Positions 51,920-59,589 of a stretch of DNA of 64,000 nucleotides are shown piece by piece. Position 1 is the first letter of the stretch; each line of letters starts with the position of its first letter. The notes under the pieces are model-generated. The model was given only the letters and a program-made list of their open reading frames with translations. It did not search any database and was not told the origin of the DNA. Source of the stretch: Haloplanus rubicundus (GTDB lineage Archaea > Halobacteriota > Halobacteria > Halobacteriales > Haloferacaceae); contig NZ_CP031148.1 in the NCBI RefSeq assembly GCF_003342675.1, positions 248,001-312,000 on the forward strand, in the 5' to 3' direction. Made by a program: the position numbers and the translations under genes.

Positions 51920-53287
51920 ATGGACGCCATCTCCTTCGGCACCGACGGGTGGCGCGCCCGTCTCGACATCTTCACCGACGAGCGGGTGCGGATGGTCGGA
52001 CAGGCCGTCGCGGACCACCTCGCCGACGCGGGCCACGACGCCCCGGTCGCCGTCGGCTACGACGCGCGGGCCACCTCCGAGGGGTTCGCGGAGTCGCTCG
52101 CGGACGTGCTGGCGGCCAACGGCTTCGACGCCCTGCTCCCCGAACGGGACTGCCCGACGCCGCTGGTCGCGTGGGCCGTCGTCGACCGCGACCTCTCGGG
52201 GGCGCTGATGGTCACCGCCTCCCACAACCCGCCCGAGTACAACGGCGTGAAGTTCATCCCGTCGGACGGCGCGCCGGCGCTCCCCGACGTGACCGACGAC
52301 ATCGAGGCGCGACTCGCCGAGCCGCGCGCGGACGGTCCCCGCGGCTCCGTCGAGCGGGTCGATTTCGTGACTCCCCACGCCGAACAGGTCCGCGAGCTCG
52401 TCGCCCCCGGCTGCGAGGGCCTGACCGTCGTCTACGACGCCATGCACGGAAGCGGTCGGGGCGTCACCGACGCCCTCCTCGAATCCGCGGGGGCGACGGT
52501 GATCCGGCGGCGCTGCGACCGGGACACGTCCTTCGGGGGCACACCGCCCGAGCCGAGCGCCGAACATCTCACGGGCCTCGTCGACGCCGTGGCGGCCCAC
52601 GACGCCGACCTCGGCATCGCGAACGACGGCGACGCCGACCGCCTCGCCCTCGTCACGCCGGACCGGGGCTTCCTCGACGAGAACCTGTTTTTCGCCGCCG
52701 TCTACGACGAACTGCTCGACGACGACTCGGGACCGGCGGTGCGCACCGTCTCGACCACCTTCCTGATCGATCGGATCGCCGCCGCCCACGACGAGGACGT
52801 GATCGAGACGGCGGTCGGGTTCAAGTGGGTCGCGGAGGCGATGGTCGACGCGGACGCCCTGATGGGCGGCGAGGAGTCCGGGGGCTTCTCGATCCGCGGG
52901 CACGTCCCCGAGAAGGACGGCGTGTTGATGGCGGCGCTCGCGGCCGACGCCGCCGCGACGGAGTCGCTCGACGACCGGGTCGACCGCCTGCTCGACGAAC
53001 ACGGCGACATCGTCGCCGACAAGGTGAGCGTGGACTGTCCGGACGACCGCAAGGCGGGCGTGATCGACGCCCTCGGCGACGCCATCCCCGACCGCGTGGC
53101 CGGCGAGGCGGTCGAGGACGTCGTCACGCTCGACGGCTTCAAACTCCTCCTGACCGATGGCTCGTGGCTCCTCGTCCGCCCCAGCGGCACCGAGCCGAAG
53201 ATGCGGGTGTACGCCGAGGCCGGGAGCCGTGACCGGGTCGACGACCTGCTCGACGAGGGGCGGGCGCTGGTCGCCGAGTTGGTCTGA
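51920..53287 (+). CDS. Phosphoglucomutase/phosphomannomutase family enzyme
   Basis: Alpha-D-phosphohexomutase moving phosphate between C1 and C6 of hexose phosphates. The 455-residue protein has FGTDGWRA at the start, the phosphoserine loop MVTASHNP with Ser101, the metal loop NDGDADR, the sugar loop GGEESGG and the phosphate loop RPSGTEPKMRVY. Which sugar (glucose, mannose or glucosamine phosphate) is not decided by these motifs. The TATA region is probably the CTTTTTC at about 51890-51896. Confidence 0.93.
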   Translation: MDAISFGTDGWRARLDIFTDERVRMVGQAVADHLADAGHDAPVAVGYDARATSEGFAESLADVLAANGFDALLPERDCPTPLVAWAVVDRDLSGALMVTASHNPPEYNGVKFIPSDGAPALPDVTDDIEARLAEPRADGPRGSVERVDFVTPHAEQVRELVAPGCEGLTVVYDAMHGSGRGVTDALLESAGATVIRRRCDRDTSFGGTPPEPSAEHLTGLVDAVAAHDADLGIANDGDADRLALVTPDRGFLDENLFFAAVYDELLDDDSGPAVRTVSTTFLIDRIAAAHDEDVIETAVGFKWVAEAMVDADALMGGEESGGFSIRGHVPEKDGVLMAALAADAAATESLDDRVDRLLDEHGDIVADKVSVDCPDDRKAGVIDALGDAIPDRVAGEAVEDVVTLDGFKLLLTDGSWLLVRPSGTEPKMRVYAEAGSRDRVDDLLDEGRALVAELV

Positions 53288-53335
53288 CGCCCCCGCCCGA
53301 AGGCTTTACACGCGACTCCCCGTACCGCCGGGGCG

Positions 53336-54106
53336 ATGACGTCGCTCCGGTCGCTGCTCGTCCGCCGGCGCGTCGACGCGGGCGCGGCGTGGGGCGTCAC
53401 CGCGACCCTCCCCGTGGCCGCCGTCGTCCTCCTCCGGCGCGGTGAGCCGGACTGGGCGGTCTTCGCGGTGCTCGTCGCGGGCGTCGCGGTGCTCGCGGGC
53501 GACCCGGGGGTCACGGTCCCCGCCGAACTCCTGGCGCTGTCCGCCGCCCCGTTCGTGGTCAGGGCGGCCGGGCTGCTCCCGGGCGTGACGGCCTTCTTCG
53601 CGGCGGCGGCGCTGACGCTTCTCGTCGTCGTCGTCCTCGACGTGTTCACCTCGCTGTCGATGACCCCCCGGTTCGCCGCCGTCTTCGTCGTCGTCGCGAC
53701 GATGGCCGTCGCCGGCCTCTACACGGCGTTCGGGTGGTACGACAGCGTCGCCCACGCGCTGTCGGCGTCGCTGGTCGCCGGCGGGGGCTACGCCGTCGCT
53801 CGGGGCGTCGAGCGTCACTCCCGGAGCGTCGACTTCGACCGGCGGTTCCGGGCCGCGTTCGTCGTCCTGTTCGTCCTCGCGGTCGGCGTCGGCTGGGAGA
53901 TTCTGGAGTTCGCCAGCGGCGGCCTCGCGGCGGTCGTCGGCGGCGAGGCGCTCCTCGCGCAGTACGGCACCGCGGACATCGTCAACGACCTCGTGTTCAA
54001 CGCCGTCGGCGCCGTCGTCGTCGCGGCCGGGAGCACCGCCCGCTTCGAGACGCTCGCCGGCCGCCTCGTCGGCCGTCTCGACGCCGTCGTCCACGGCGGC
54101 GAGTGA
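53336..54106 (+). CDS. YjdF-like (DUF2238-type) membrane protein
   Basis: 256 residues with about six hydrophobic segments. GWYDSVAHALSASLVAGGGY, then VGVGWEILEFASGG and GTADIVNDLVFNAVGA, give the D-x-x-x-H, WEILE and D-x-x-N-D-L pattern of the YjdF/DUF2238 family. Function unknown. Follows the phosphomutase on the same strand after 48 bases. Confidence 0.7.
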   Translation: MTSLRSLLVRRRVDAGAAWGVTATLPVAAVVLLRRGEPDWAVFAVLVAGVAVLAGDPGVTVPAELLALSAAPFVVRAAGLLPGVTAFFAAAALTLLVVVVLDVFTSLSMTPRFAAVFVVVATMAVAGLYTAFGWYDSVAHALSASLVAGGGYAVARGVERHSRSVDFDRRFRAAFVVLFVLAVGVGWEILEFASGGLAAVVGGEALLAQYGTADIVNDLVFNAVGAVVVAAGSTARFETLAGRLVGRLDAVVHGGE

Positions 54107-54158
54107 CGCCGGCGCGGAAGTCGACATTTCCATAGTCCTCCGCGACCGAGTGCAACGT

Positions 54159-54197
54159 ATGACCGCGACCGTCGGTCGACGGGAGGTGCGGACGTGA
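54159..54197 (+). other. Possible 12-codon leader ORF coupled to the next membrane gene
   Basis: ATG at 54159 opens MTATVGRREVRT and ends in a TGA that overlaps the GTG at 54194 (GTGA). A weak AT-rich CATTTCCATAG lies ~28 bases before the ATG. Confidence 0.3.
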
Positions 54198-54892
54198 GCG
54201 AAGCCTACGACCCGCTCGCGCGGGTCCGTCGGCTCCTCCTCGCGGAGACGGCCGCCATCCGGTGGTGGAGTCTCGTCCTCGCCGCCGAACTCGCCCTCGT
54301 CACCGCGTACCTCGCCGTCACCCCGACTGTGACCGTTGTCGAACCTCGCTACGTCGTGTATCCGTTCCTCTGGATCAACGTCGGTGTGTGGGCGATGATT
54401 CGGACGAAGACGCCGAGTGTCGACCGTCGGCAGTGGGCCGTGGCAACCGCAGTAGCCGTCGGCTATCTGCTGGTCCTGTTCGTCGCGGCCGGCACCCTCC
54501 AACTCGGGATCAGCGAACCGCTCAACGGTGGTGCGGTTGCCTCGATTCACTGGAACATTCCCGGGTTGGGTCCAATCGTCGTCTACGGCACTCCGCGGAT
54601 CCGCCTCTCGATCATTCCGTTCAAAGTGGTGGGCTACGTCGCCATGACCTACCTCGTCTACGCCCGCCTGCTCGACGCGACGCGGGCGGTGCTCTCGGGC
54701 GTCCTCGGTCTCGTCTCCTGTGTCGGCTGTACGTTCTCCATCCTCCTCCCCCTGCTCGGCGCCACCGCGCTGTTCGGGTCGACGCTAACCGGCCTCGCCT
54801 GGGACCTCTCGACTGCCGTCTTCCTGCTCACCGTCGCCCTCCTCTACTGGGCGGACGAGGTGGGCGTCGCCGTCTCGCGGCGGCTTCCCTAA
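54194..54892 (+). CDS. Six-helix haloarchaeal membrane protein (DUF7546-like)
   Basis: 232 residues starting from GTG. Hydrophobic segments at about 25-43, 48-67, 80-100, 130-160, 163-190 and 200-222. LGLVSCVGCTFSILLPLLGA with a CxxC in the fifth helix is distinctive; it might bind metal or form a disulfide. I recall similar proteins as DUF7546 but cannot verify. Its last 108 bases overlap the tail of the convergent SAMP-GNAT gene. Confidence 0.7.
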   Translation: MSEAYDPLARVRRLLLAETAAIRWWSLVLAAELALVTAYLAVTPTVTVVEPRYVVYPFLWINVGVWAMIRTKTPSVDRRQWAVATAVAVGYLLVLFVAAGTLQLGISEPLNGGAVASIHWNIPGLGPIVVYGTPRIRLSIIPFKVVGYVAMTYLVYARLLDATRAVLSGVLGLVSCVGCTFSILLPLLGATALFGSTLTGLAWDLSTAVFLLTVALLYWADEVGVAVSRRLP

Positions 54893-55471
54893 CGTCCCGC
54901 GGAGCCGACCGTCGCCGTCCCCGACCGCCTCGATGTCGAACCCCAGCGACTCGTAGAACGGACGCACGTCGGGGTCGAACGCGGCGACGAGGCAGCTGCG
55001 CGTCTCCAGGGCCGCGGCGATCAGCGCGCTCCCGACCCCCCGGTCGCGGTGGCGGCGCCGGGTCGCCACGGCGGTCACCCGGTCGCCGTCGCGGACGAGG
55101 GCGCCGACGGGGCGGCCGTCCACTATCGCCACCAGCACCTCGTCGTCGTCGATTCGCTCGCGCACCGTCGCCGCGTCGACGGCGAGCATCGCGCCGTCCA
55201 GAATTCGCATTACGTCGAGGTGATCGGCCGCGTCGGCAGCGCGAATCCGGATCGACCGTCGATCCGGTGCGCCCCCTTTCACCAGGCGGAGGACGCGCAC
55301 CCGATCCGCGTCGACCGGACGGTCCTCGGGGACGGGCGCGTCGTCGACGAGGACCGTCGCCTCGTGGGAGCTGAATCCGAGGGCGGCGAGCACGTCGCCG
55401 TAGGTGGCGTCGGACGCGAGGTCGACCTCCTCGACACCCTCGCCGACCACCTCGGCGCGGACCGTGGGCAT
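54785..55471 (-). CDS. SAMP2-like ubiquitin-fold domain fused to a GNAT acetyltransferase
   Basis: 228 residues in one uninterrupted frame. Residues 1-67 match small archaeal modifier protein SAMP2: VRAEVVGEGVEEVDLASDAT, HEATVLVDDAPVPED, and the end DRVRVLRLVKGG with the diglycine at 66-67 (codons 55271-55276). The frame continues at once into APDRRSIRIRAADAADHLDV, a GNAT domain with RHRDRGVGSALI (acetyl-CoA loop) and FDPDVRPFYESLGF. SAMP2 is normally a free ~66-residue protein whose terminal GG is activated by UbaA. A linear fusion would need cleavage after GG, as in ubiquitin precursors, to act as a modifier or as sulfur carrier for tRNA thiolation. The last ~34 residues are a low-complexity acidic tail overlapping the convergent gene. 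Confidence 0.85.
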   Translation of the reverse strand: MPTVRAEVVGEGVEEVDLASDATYGDVLAALGFSSHEATVLVDDAPVPEDRPVDADRVRVLRLVKGGAPDRRSIRIRAADAADHLDVMRILDGAMLAVDAATVRERIDDDEVLVAIVDGRPVGALVRDGDRVTAVATRRRHRDRGVGSALIAAALETRSCLVAAFDPDVRPFYESLGFDIEAVGDGDGRLRGTLGKPPRDGDAHLVRPVEEGDGEQEDGSREVPGEAG

Positions 55472-55549
55472 GGCTGGGGGAAGTCGGGCGAGGGGCCTGA
55501 ACCTTCGGATCGGCGCGCGAGTTTTGCCCGTCGAGCCGTACGGTCGGGT

Positions 55550-55870
55550 ATGCGCCTCCGGAACCGGGACGGGACGGCCGTCGACGCGGTGCCCTTCCTC
55601 GTCGTGACGGCGATGGCCGGCCTCGTCTGCTTCTCCTTCGGCCCCATCTACGCCATCGCCATCGGCCTGTCGGGACCGGCGGTGTTCGGCCTGCCGACCG
55701 TCGCCTGTCTCGCCGCCGTCGCCGTGGCGTATCACCGCCTCGTCTACACCGCCCACCCGGAACTGCGAGGCGAGCTGTCGCCAGAGCAGCGCATCAAGGG
55801 CCTGCTGTACGCCGCGCTCGTGGGGGCTGCGGTCCTCGTTGCCCTCTCCCTCCCGCTTTTGGTGCGGTGA
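55550..55870 (+). CDS. Small membrane protein, 106 aa
   Basis: Starts MRLRNRDGTAVDAVPFLVVT; hydrophobic segments at about 14-36, 38-62 and 86-105 give two to three membrane passes. A cytoplasmic loop has TAHPELRGELSPEQRIK. Divergent from the SAMP-GNAT gene across 78 bases. No family name recognised; function unknown. Confidence 0.6.
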   Translation: MRLRNRDGTAVDAVPFLVVTAMAGLVCFSFGPIYAIAIGLSGPAVFGLPTVACLAAVAVAYHRLVYTAHPELRGELSPEQRIKGLLYAALVGAAVLVALSLPLLVR

Positions 55871-55885
55871 CGCGAAGACCCGACG

Positions 55886-56296
55886 ATGCGCGAGGTGGAA
55901 GTCTCACGGTTCGTCCGAGCGACGCCGACGGCGGTCGAACGCGTCCTGACACCAGCGACGGTCGTCGAGAGCGAAGGGAGCTTCACCGTCCGCGACGTGA
56001 CCGACGGGGCGGACGGGACGCTCGTCACCGCCGGCGCGCGGGGGCTGGAACTCACGCTCCGGTTCGAGGAGCGGGCGGACGGCCTCCACTACACCCAGGC
56101 GGGGTCGGCGGGGCCGTTCGACGCCATGACGACCGATCTGATCGTCACGGCCGAAAACGAGGGATCACGCGTCACGGCTCGGTCGGCGGTGAGCCTCGGC
56201 CTCCCCGTCCCGGCGCTGACCGATCGGATCGCGACGTGGAAGCGCCGGGGGGAGCTGGAACGCCTGCTGGACGCACTCGCGGAGGCGGCGACCTGA
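55886..56296 (+). CDS. SRPBCC (START-like) ligand-binding domain protein
   Basis: 136 residues: MREVEVSRFVRATPTAVERVL opening strand and helix, repeated beta-strands, and the C-terminal long helix TWKRRGELERLLDALAEAAT, the SRPBCC/polyketide-cyclase fold in order. It binds a hydrophobic ligand in a deep pocket; ligand unknown. Same strand as the small membrane gene, 15 bases after it, so they are probably co-transcribed. Confidence 0.8.
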   Translation: MREVEVSRFVRATPTAVERVLTPATVVESEGSFTVRDVTDGADGTLVTAGARGLELTLRFEERADGLHYTQAGSAGPFDAMTTDLIVTAENEGSRVTARSAVSLGLPVPALTDRIATWKRRGELERLLDALAEAAT

Positions 56297-56321
56297 AGTA
56301 GTCGCCGCCCGAGTGACGACC

Positions 56322-56525
56322 ATGGACTGGCGTGACCTCGTGACCATTACCCTCGCCGGCGTCCTCGGGATGGTCGGCGGCGTCTTCGGCCCGGTCGGCA
56401 TCGCCGCCGGCGTCGTCGTCGGGGCGGCCGTCGGCGCCCGGTGGGGCGCACGCTCCGACCGGATCGCCGCCCTCGAAGACCGGGTGTCGGCCGTGGAGTC
56501 CGAAGCGACGGACGAGGACGCCTGA
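56322..56525 (+). CDS. Small membrane protein with coiled-coil tail, 67 aa
   Basis: MDWRDLVTITLAGVLGMVGG, then a Gly/Ala/Val-rich helix (GIAAGVVVGAAVGARWGA) with glycine-zipper spacing, and the heptad SDRIAALEDRVSAVESEAT as a short coiled coil. ATG at 56322 preferred to GTG at 56313. Its TGA (56523-56525) coincides with the left end of the dispersed repeat copy 3. Function unknown. Confidence 0.6.
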   Translation: MDWRDLVTITLAGVLGMVGGVFGPVGIAAGVVVGAAVGARWGARSDRIAALEDRVSAVESEATDEDA

Positions 56526-56608
56526 TACCGATTATTGTAACTGTTTACCAGTGGTTCGCCGAGACGGTCCGGCAAACTACTGGTACTGACTTACAATAAA
56601 CCGTACGA
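56522..56608. repeat. Dispersed palindromic element, copy 3
   Basis: Left end CTGATACCGATTATTGTAAC, right end TACTGACTTACAATAAACCG. The interior equals the reverse complement of copy 2 with few changes (GTGGTTCGCCGAGACGGTCC shared). It sits immediately after the small membrane gene, whose stop codon is inside the first four bases, and before the zinc-ribbon gene. Confidence 0.88.
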
Positions 56609-56678
56609 CCGTCGCGGCCGTGCGCCGCGGGCGGACAGCCGACCGAGACTTTACCCGTCGGCGCGTGAACCGTTCGGT

Positions 56679-56900
56679 ATGGGACTGTTGAACACGATTA
56701 CGGACACCCTGAAGGCCTCGTCCTCGTCTTCGAACCGGGGGAGCGGCGCGGGCGAGTCGAAGGGCGCGTACTGGTGTCACGACTGTAGTGAACGGATTCT
56801 CGACACCGACGTCGAGGGCGACGACGCGCCGACGTGTCCGGCCTGTGGCGACGAGATGGAGTTCGAGCGCTCGCCCGGATCGACCGGGTGTGCCTGTTAG
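56679..56900 (+). CDS. Zinc-ribbon protein, 73 aa
   Basis: N-terminal Ser-rich helix (MGLLNTITDTLKASSSSSNR) then WCHDCSERILDTDV and CPACGDEMEFERSP, two CxxC knuckles of a zinc ribbon, ending GCAC. A TATA-like CTTTACC (about 56649-56655) is ~28 bases upstream. Its TAG and the stop of the convergent CobW-like gene share TTAG at 56897-56900. Function unknown. Confidence 0.75.
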   Translation: MGLLNTITDTLKASSSSSNRGSGAGESKGAYWCHDCSERILDTDVEGDDAPTCPACGDEMEFERSPGSTGCAC

Positions 56901-58156
56901 GGCTCGGTCACGACCAGTTCCTCGCCCGCCTCGGTCGGAAACGCGTTCCCGAAGCCGTCCCAGTCGGCCGCCATCTCGTCGTCGGTGAGCAGACAGTCGT
57001 CGAGCGCCGCGATCAGCGCGTCGTCGTCCATCCCCCGGCCGATGAAGACGAGTTCCGTCCGCCGATCACCCCACTCCTCGTCCCACTCCAGGTTCGAGCG
57101 GTTGCGCCGGTAGGCGTCCTGTTCGAACTCGGGGAGGCTGGCGATCCAGGGGCCGGCGACCTCCACCCGAACCGAGGGGCCAGCCTGCCCCATCGTGTAG
57201 GAGCAGTCGGCACCGGTGGCGATCCAGCAGGTGCCCTTCGAGCGGACGACTGCGGGGGGCAGGTCGGCGAGCAGGGAGCGGAGTCGGGCGGGATGGAACG
57301 GGCGCCGGCGACGGTAGGTGAAGGAGGTGACGCCGTAGACGGCCTCGGGGTGGGCGTGGGCGTCGTGGTCGTGTGCGTGGTCGGCGTGGTCGTGTGCGTG
57401 GTCGGCGTGGTCGTGCGCGTGGTCGTCGTCGTGGTCGTCCCCCTCCAGCGCCCGCTTCCACCCCGCCTCGTCGGCGGTGGCGGGGTCGTACCGTCGTTCG
57501 AGGACGACGCCCGGATCGACCCGGCTGTGTTCGGTGCGGACCACCTCGGCGTCGGGGCGGAGCGCCCGCACCATCTCCTCGACGGCGTCGAGTTCGTCGG
57601 GTGTCACGAGGTCCGTCTTGTTGAGGACGACGAGGTTCGCGAACTCGACGCCCTCGACGAGGAGGTCGGAGAGGGGGCGGGTGTCGTCGTCGCCGGTGCC
57701 ACGGCGGGCTGCGACCCCCTCGTCGCCGAAGGCGTCGTGGAACTGGCGGGCGTCGACGACGGAGACGACAGAGGCCACGTCGTAGCGGGCGGCGGCTTGC
57801 GACCCCGTGGTGAAGAGGCGAGCGACGGGCCGGGGTTCGGAGATGCCCGACGCCTCGACGACGAGGTGGTCGAAGCCCCGTTCCCGGGCGAGGCGGACGA
57901 CGGCGGTTTCGAGGTCGTCCCGGAGTTCACAGCAGATACAGCCGTTCGAGAGTTCGGCCACGCCGCCGTCGACGGCGAGGTCCGTGTTCCCGCTCACGAG
58001 GTCGGCGTCGACGTTGATGTCGCCCATGTCGTTGACGAGGACGGCGATGTCGCGGTCGCCCGCCCCGGCGAGGAGGTGGTTGAGCAGCGTCGTCTTGCCG
58101 GCGCCGAGGCTCCCGCTCAGGATGGTGACGGGGATGGCGTCGCGGTCGCGAGACAT
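56897..58156 (-). CDS. CobW/COG0523 metal-trafficking GTPase with His-rich segment
   Basis: 419-residue G3E GTPase that delivers a metal, most often zinc, to client proteins. Walker A GSLGAGKT (15-22), the metal-binding CxCC at 73-76 in NGCICCELRDDL, NKTDL as the guanine motif. Between the GTPase and C-terminal CobW_C domains lies a His/Asp/Ala-rich stretch (about 244-273) built from three 21-base repeats, a likely zinc reservoir. The C-terminal domain includes RSKGTCWIATGAD. The znu operon in this window is the natural partner pathway; direct interaction is inference. The start MSRDRDAIPVTILSG is chosen over an in-frame upstream ATG. Confidence 0.88.
   Translation of the reverse strand: MSRDRDAIPVTILSGSLGAGKTTLLNHLLAGAGDRDIAVLVNDMGDINVDADLVSGNTDLAVDGGVAELSNGCICCELRDDLETAVVRLARERGFDHLVVEASGISEPRPVARLFTTGSQAAARYDVASVVSVVDARQFHDAFGDEGVAARRGTGDDDTRPLSDLLVEGVEFANLVVLNKTDLVTPDELDAVEEMVRALRPDAEVVRTEHSRVDPGVVLERRYDPATADEAGWKRALEGDDHDDDHAHDHADHAHDHADHAHDHDAHAHPEAVYGVTSFTYRRRRPFHPARLRSLLADLPPAVVRSKGTCWIATGADCSYTMGQAGPSVRVEVAGPWIASLPEFEQDAYRRNRSNLEWDEEWGDRRTELVFIGRGMDDDALIAALDDCLLTDDEMAADWDGFGNAFPTEAGEELVVTEP
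57365..57427. repeat. Three tandem 21-base repeats in the His-rich region
   Basis: Units at 57365, 57386 and 57407, first two identical (GTGGTCGTGTGCGTGGTCGG plus C), third with two changes; on the minus strand they encode ADHAHDH-type heptads. Confidence 0.85.
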
Positions 58157-58255
58157 GGGTGAGGACAGGGCGTCGACGCCCCTTAACCCCGCGGACGTGC
58201 GCCGGCGACGGGCGACCGACGACACGCTTTTGCCCACGCCGCGGGGAAACGGGGC

Positions 58256-58552
58256 ATGGACCTCGCGGAACGGATCGAGCGGTTCCGGCGGGTGGCCGAG
58301 GAGTGGCTCCGCGGCCTGTATCACGGGCTGATCTCCCACCCCGCCTACGAGAAAATCGAGAAGGAGGCCGAGGATCGGGAGGATACGTTCATGCTCGCCT
58401 GCTTCCCCGACGCCTTCGGCATCCCGAGCCCGGTGTCGTACTACACCGCCGAACTCCTACCCTACCTCGAAGACGAGTTCGAGGCGTGGGAGCGTCGGAT
58501 GTGGAATCGGGGGTCGCTCCTGGAGCGCAAGGGCGAGCAGTACCACTTCTGA
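58256..58552 (+). CDS. Small conserved protein coupled to the Get3/ArsA gene, 98 aa
   Basis: MDLAERIERFRRVAEEWLRG helix, then ISHPAYEKIEKEAEDREDTF and LACFPDAFGIPSPVSYYTAE, ending RGSLLERKGEQYHF. Mostly helical, no cysteine pair. The stop overlaps the ATPase ATG by one base (TGATG), so the two are translationally linked, and I believe this pairing recurs in haloarchaea. It may be a partner of the tail-anchor/metal ATPase; unproven. Confidence 0.65.
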   Translation: MDLAERIERFRRVAEEWLRGLYHGLISHPAYEKIEKEAEDREDTFMLACFPDAFGIPSPVSYYTAELLPYLEDEFEAWERRMWNRGSLLERKGEQYHF

Positions 58553-59511
58553 TGGACCGCTTCGTCTTCTTCGGCGGCAAGGGCGGCGTCGGCAAGACCA
58601 CGATGTCGAGCGCCTACGGCCTGAAGTGTGCGCGGGCGGGACTGGAGACGCTGGTCGTCTCGACCGACCCCGCCCACAGCACCGCCGACGTGTTCGATCA
58701 GGAGTTCTCCGACGATCCCCGATCGGTCGAGGGGGTCGAGGGACTGAGCGTCATGGAGATCGACCCCGACGAGGAACTCGAACGACACCTGATGGAGACG
58801 AAACGCGCCCTCGGCGATCAGGTGAGCGCGGCGATGGTCAACGAGATCGACCGCCAGATCGAGATGGCCCACCAGACCCCGGGGGCGTACGAGGCGGCGC
58901 TGTTCGACCGCTTCATCGACGTGATGCGTGATCCCGACCCCTACGACCGGATCGTCTTCGACACCTCGCCCACGGGCGGGACCCTGCGGCTGCTGAGCCT
59001 CCCCGAGTTCCTGGCGGGGTGGGTCGACCGCCTCCTCCACAAGCGCAAACAGAGCGTCAAGCTGTACGAACGGGCGGCCATCGGTAACCAGGAACCGCGA
59101 CGGCTGATGGACGGCGACCCGATCATCGCCCGCCTGCAGGAGCGCAAGGAGGGCTTCGAGTTCGCGAAAGAGACCCTGCAAGAGGAGGCCGCGTTCTTCC
59201 TCGTCGTCAACCCGGACGAACTGTCGATCCGGGAGACGCGACGGGCGGTCGACGGCCTCGCGGACCACGGCCTTCGAGTCGAGGGGTTGGCGGTGAACAA
59301 ACTGACGCCGTCGCCGGACGACGACGAGGACGGCCGCGGGGCCCGGTATCTCCGCGACCGGGTCGCGACCGAGCGGGACCGACTCCGGGAACTCCACGAG
59401 ACGTTCGAACAGCCGGTGATCGCGGAGGTGGAGACTCGGGTCCGGGAAGTGAAAGGATCGCTACTCGACGAGGTGGCCGCCGAACTCGACGTGGCGGTGT
59501 CGCCGGAGTAA
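58552..59511 (+). CDS. Get3/ArsA family ATPase
   Basis: 319-residue P-loop ATPase of the ArsA/Get3 group: GGKGGVGKTTMSSAYG (deviant Walker A with signature Lys), VSTDPAHSTADVF (switch I/A-loop), FDTSPTGGTLRLLSLPEF (switch II), and a Met-containing hydrophobic region around the helices at 85-130. No arsenic-binding cysteine triad is evident, so a Get3-like role in tail-anchored protein handling is more likely than arsenite efflux. Coupled to the upstream 98-residue gene. Confidence 0.88.
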   Translation: MDRFVFFGGKGGVGKTTMSSAYGLKCARAGLETLVVSTDPAHSTADVFDQEFSDDPRSVEGVEGLSVMEIDPDEELERHLMETKRALGDQVSAAMVNEIDRQIEMAHQTPGAYEAALFDRFIDVMRDPDPYDRIVFDTSPTGGTLRLLSLPEFLAGWVDRLLHKRKQSVKLYERAAIGNQEPRRLMDGDPIIARLQERKEGFEFAKETLQEEAAFFLVVNPDELSIRETRRAVDGLADHGLRVEGLAVNKLTPSPDDDEDGRGARYLRDRVATERDRLRELHETFEQPVIAEVETRVREVKGSLLDEVAAELDVAVSPE

Positions 59512-59545
59512 CGCGCGTGTGCGCCGCGCGGGCAGATGCCCAACG

Positions 59546-59555
59546 TTTAAATAAT
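59546..59555 (+). promoter_or_regulatory. TATA-rich promoter of cstA
   Basis: TTTAAATAAT within the stretch ACGTTTAAATAATAATTTTT; transcription would begin ~59575-59580, leaving a 10-15-base leader before ATG 59590. Confidence 0.5.
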
Positions 59556-59589
59556 AATTTTTCGTGACTTCGAGTTGGGTCACACACAC

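Noticed and set aside
51773-53002. Long upstream extension of the zinc-ribbon gene on the minus strand
   Set aside because: Antisense to the phosphohexomutase, whose motifs are all present. The short zinc ribbon starts at 51772.
58552-59511. Arsenite-efflux ArsA
   Set aside because: No arsenic-binding cysteines or adjacent arsB/arsR; the Get3-like reading is preferred.
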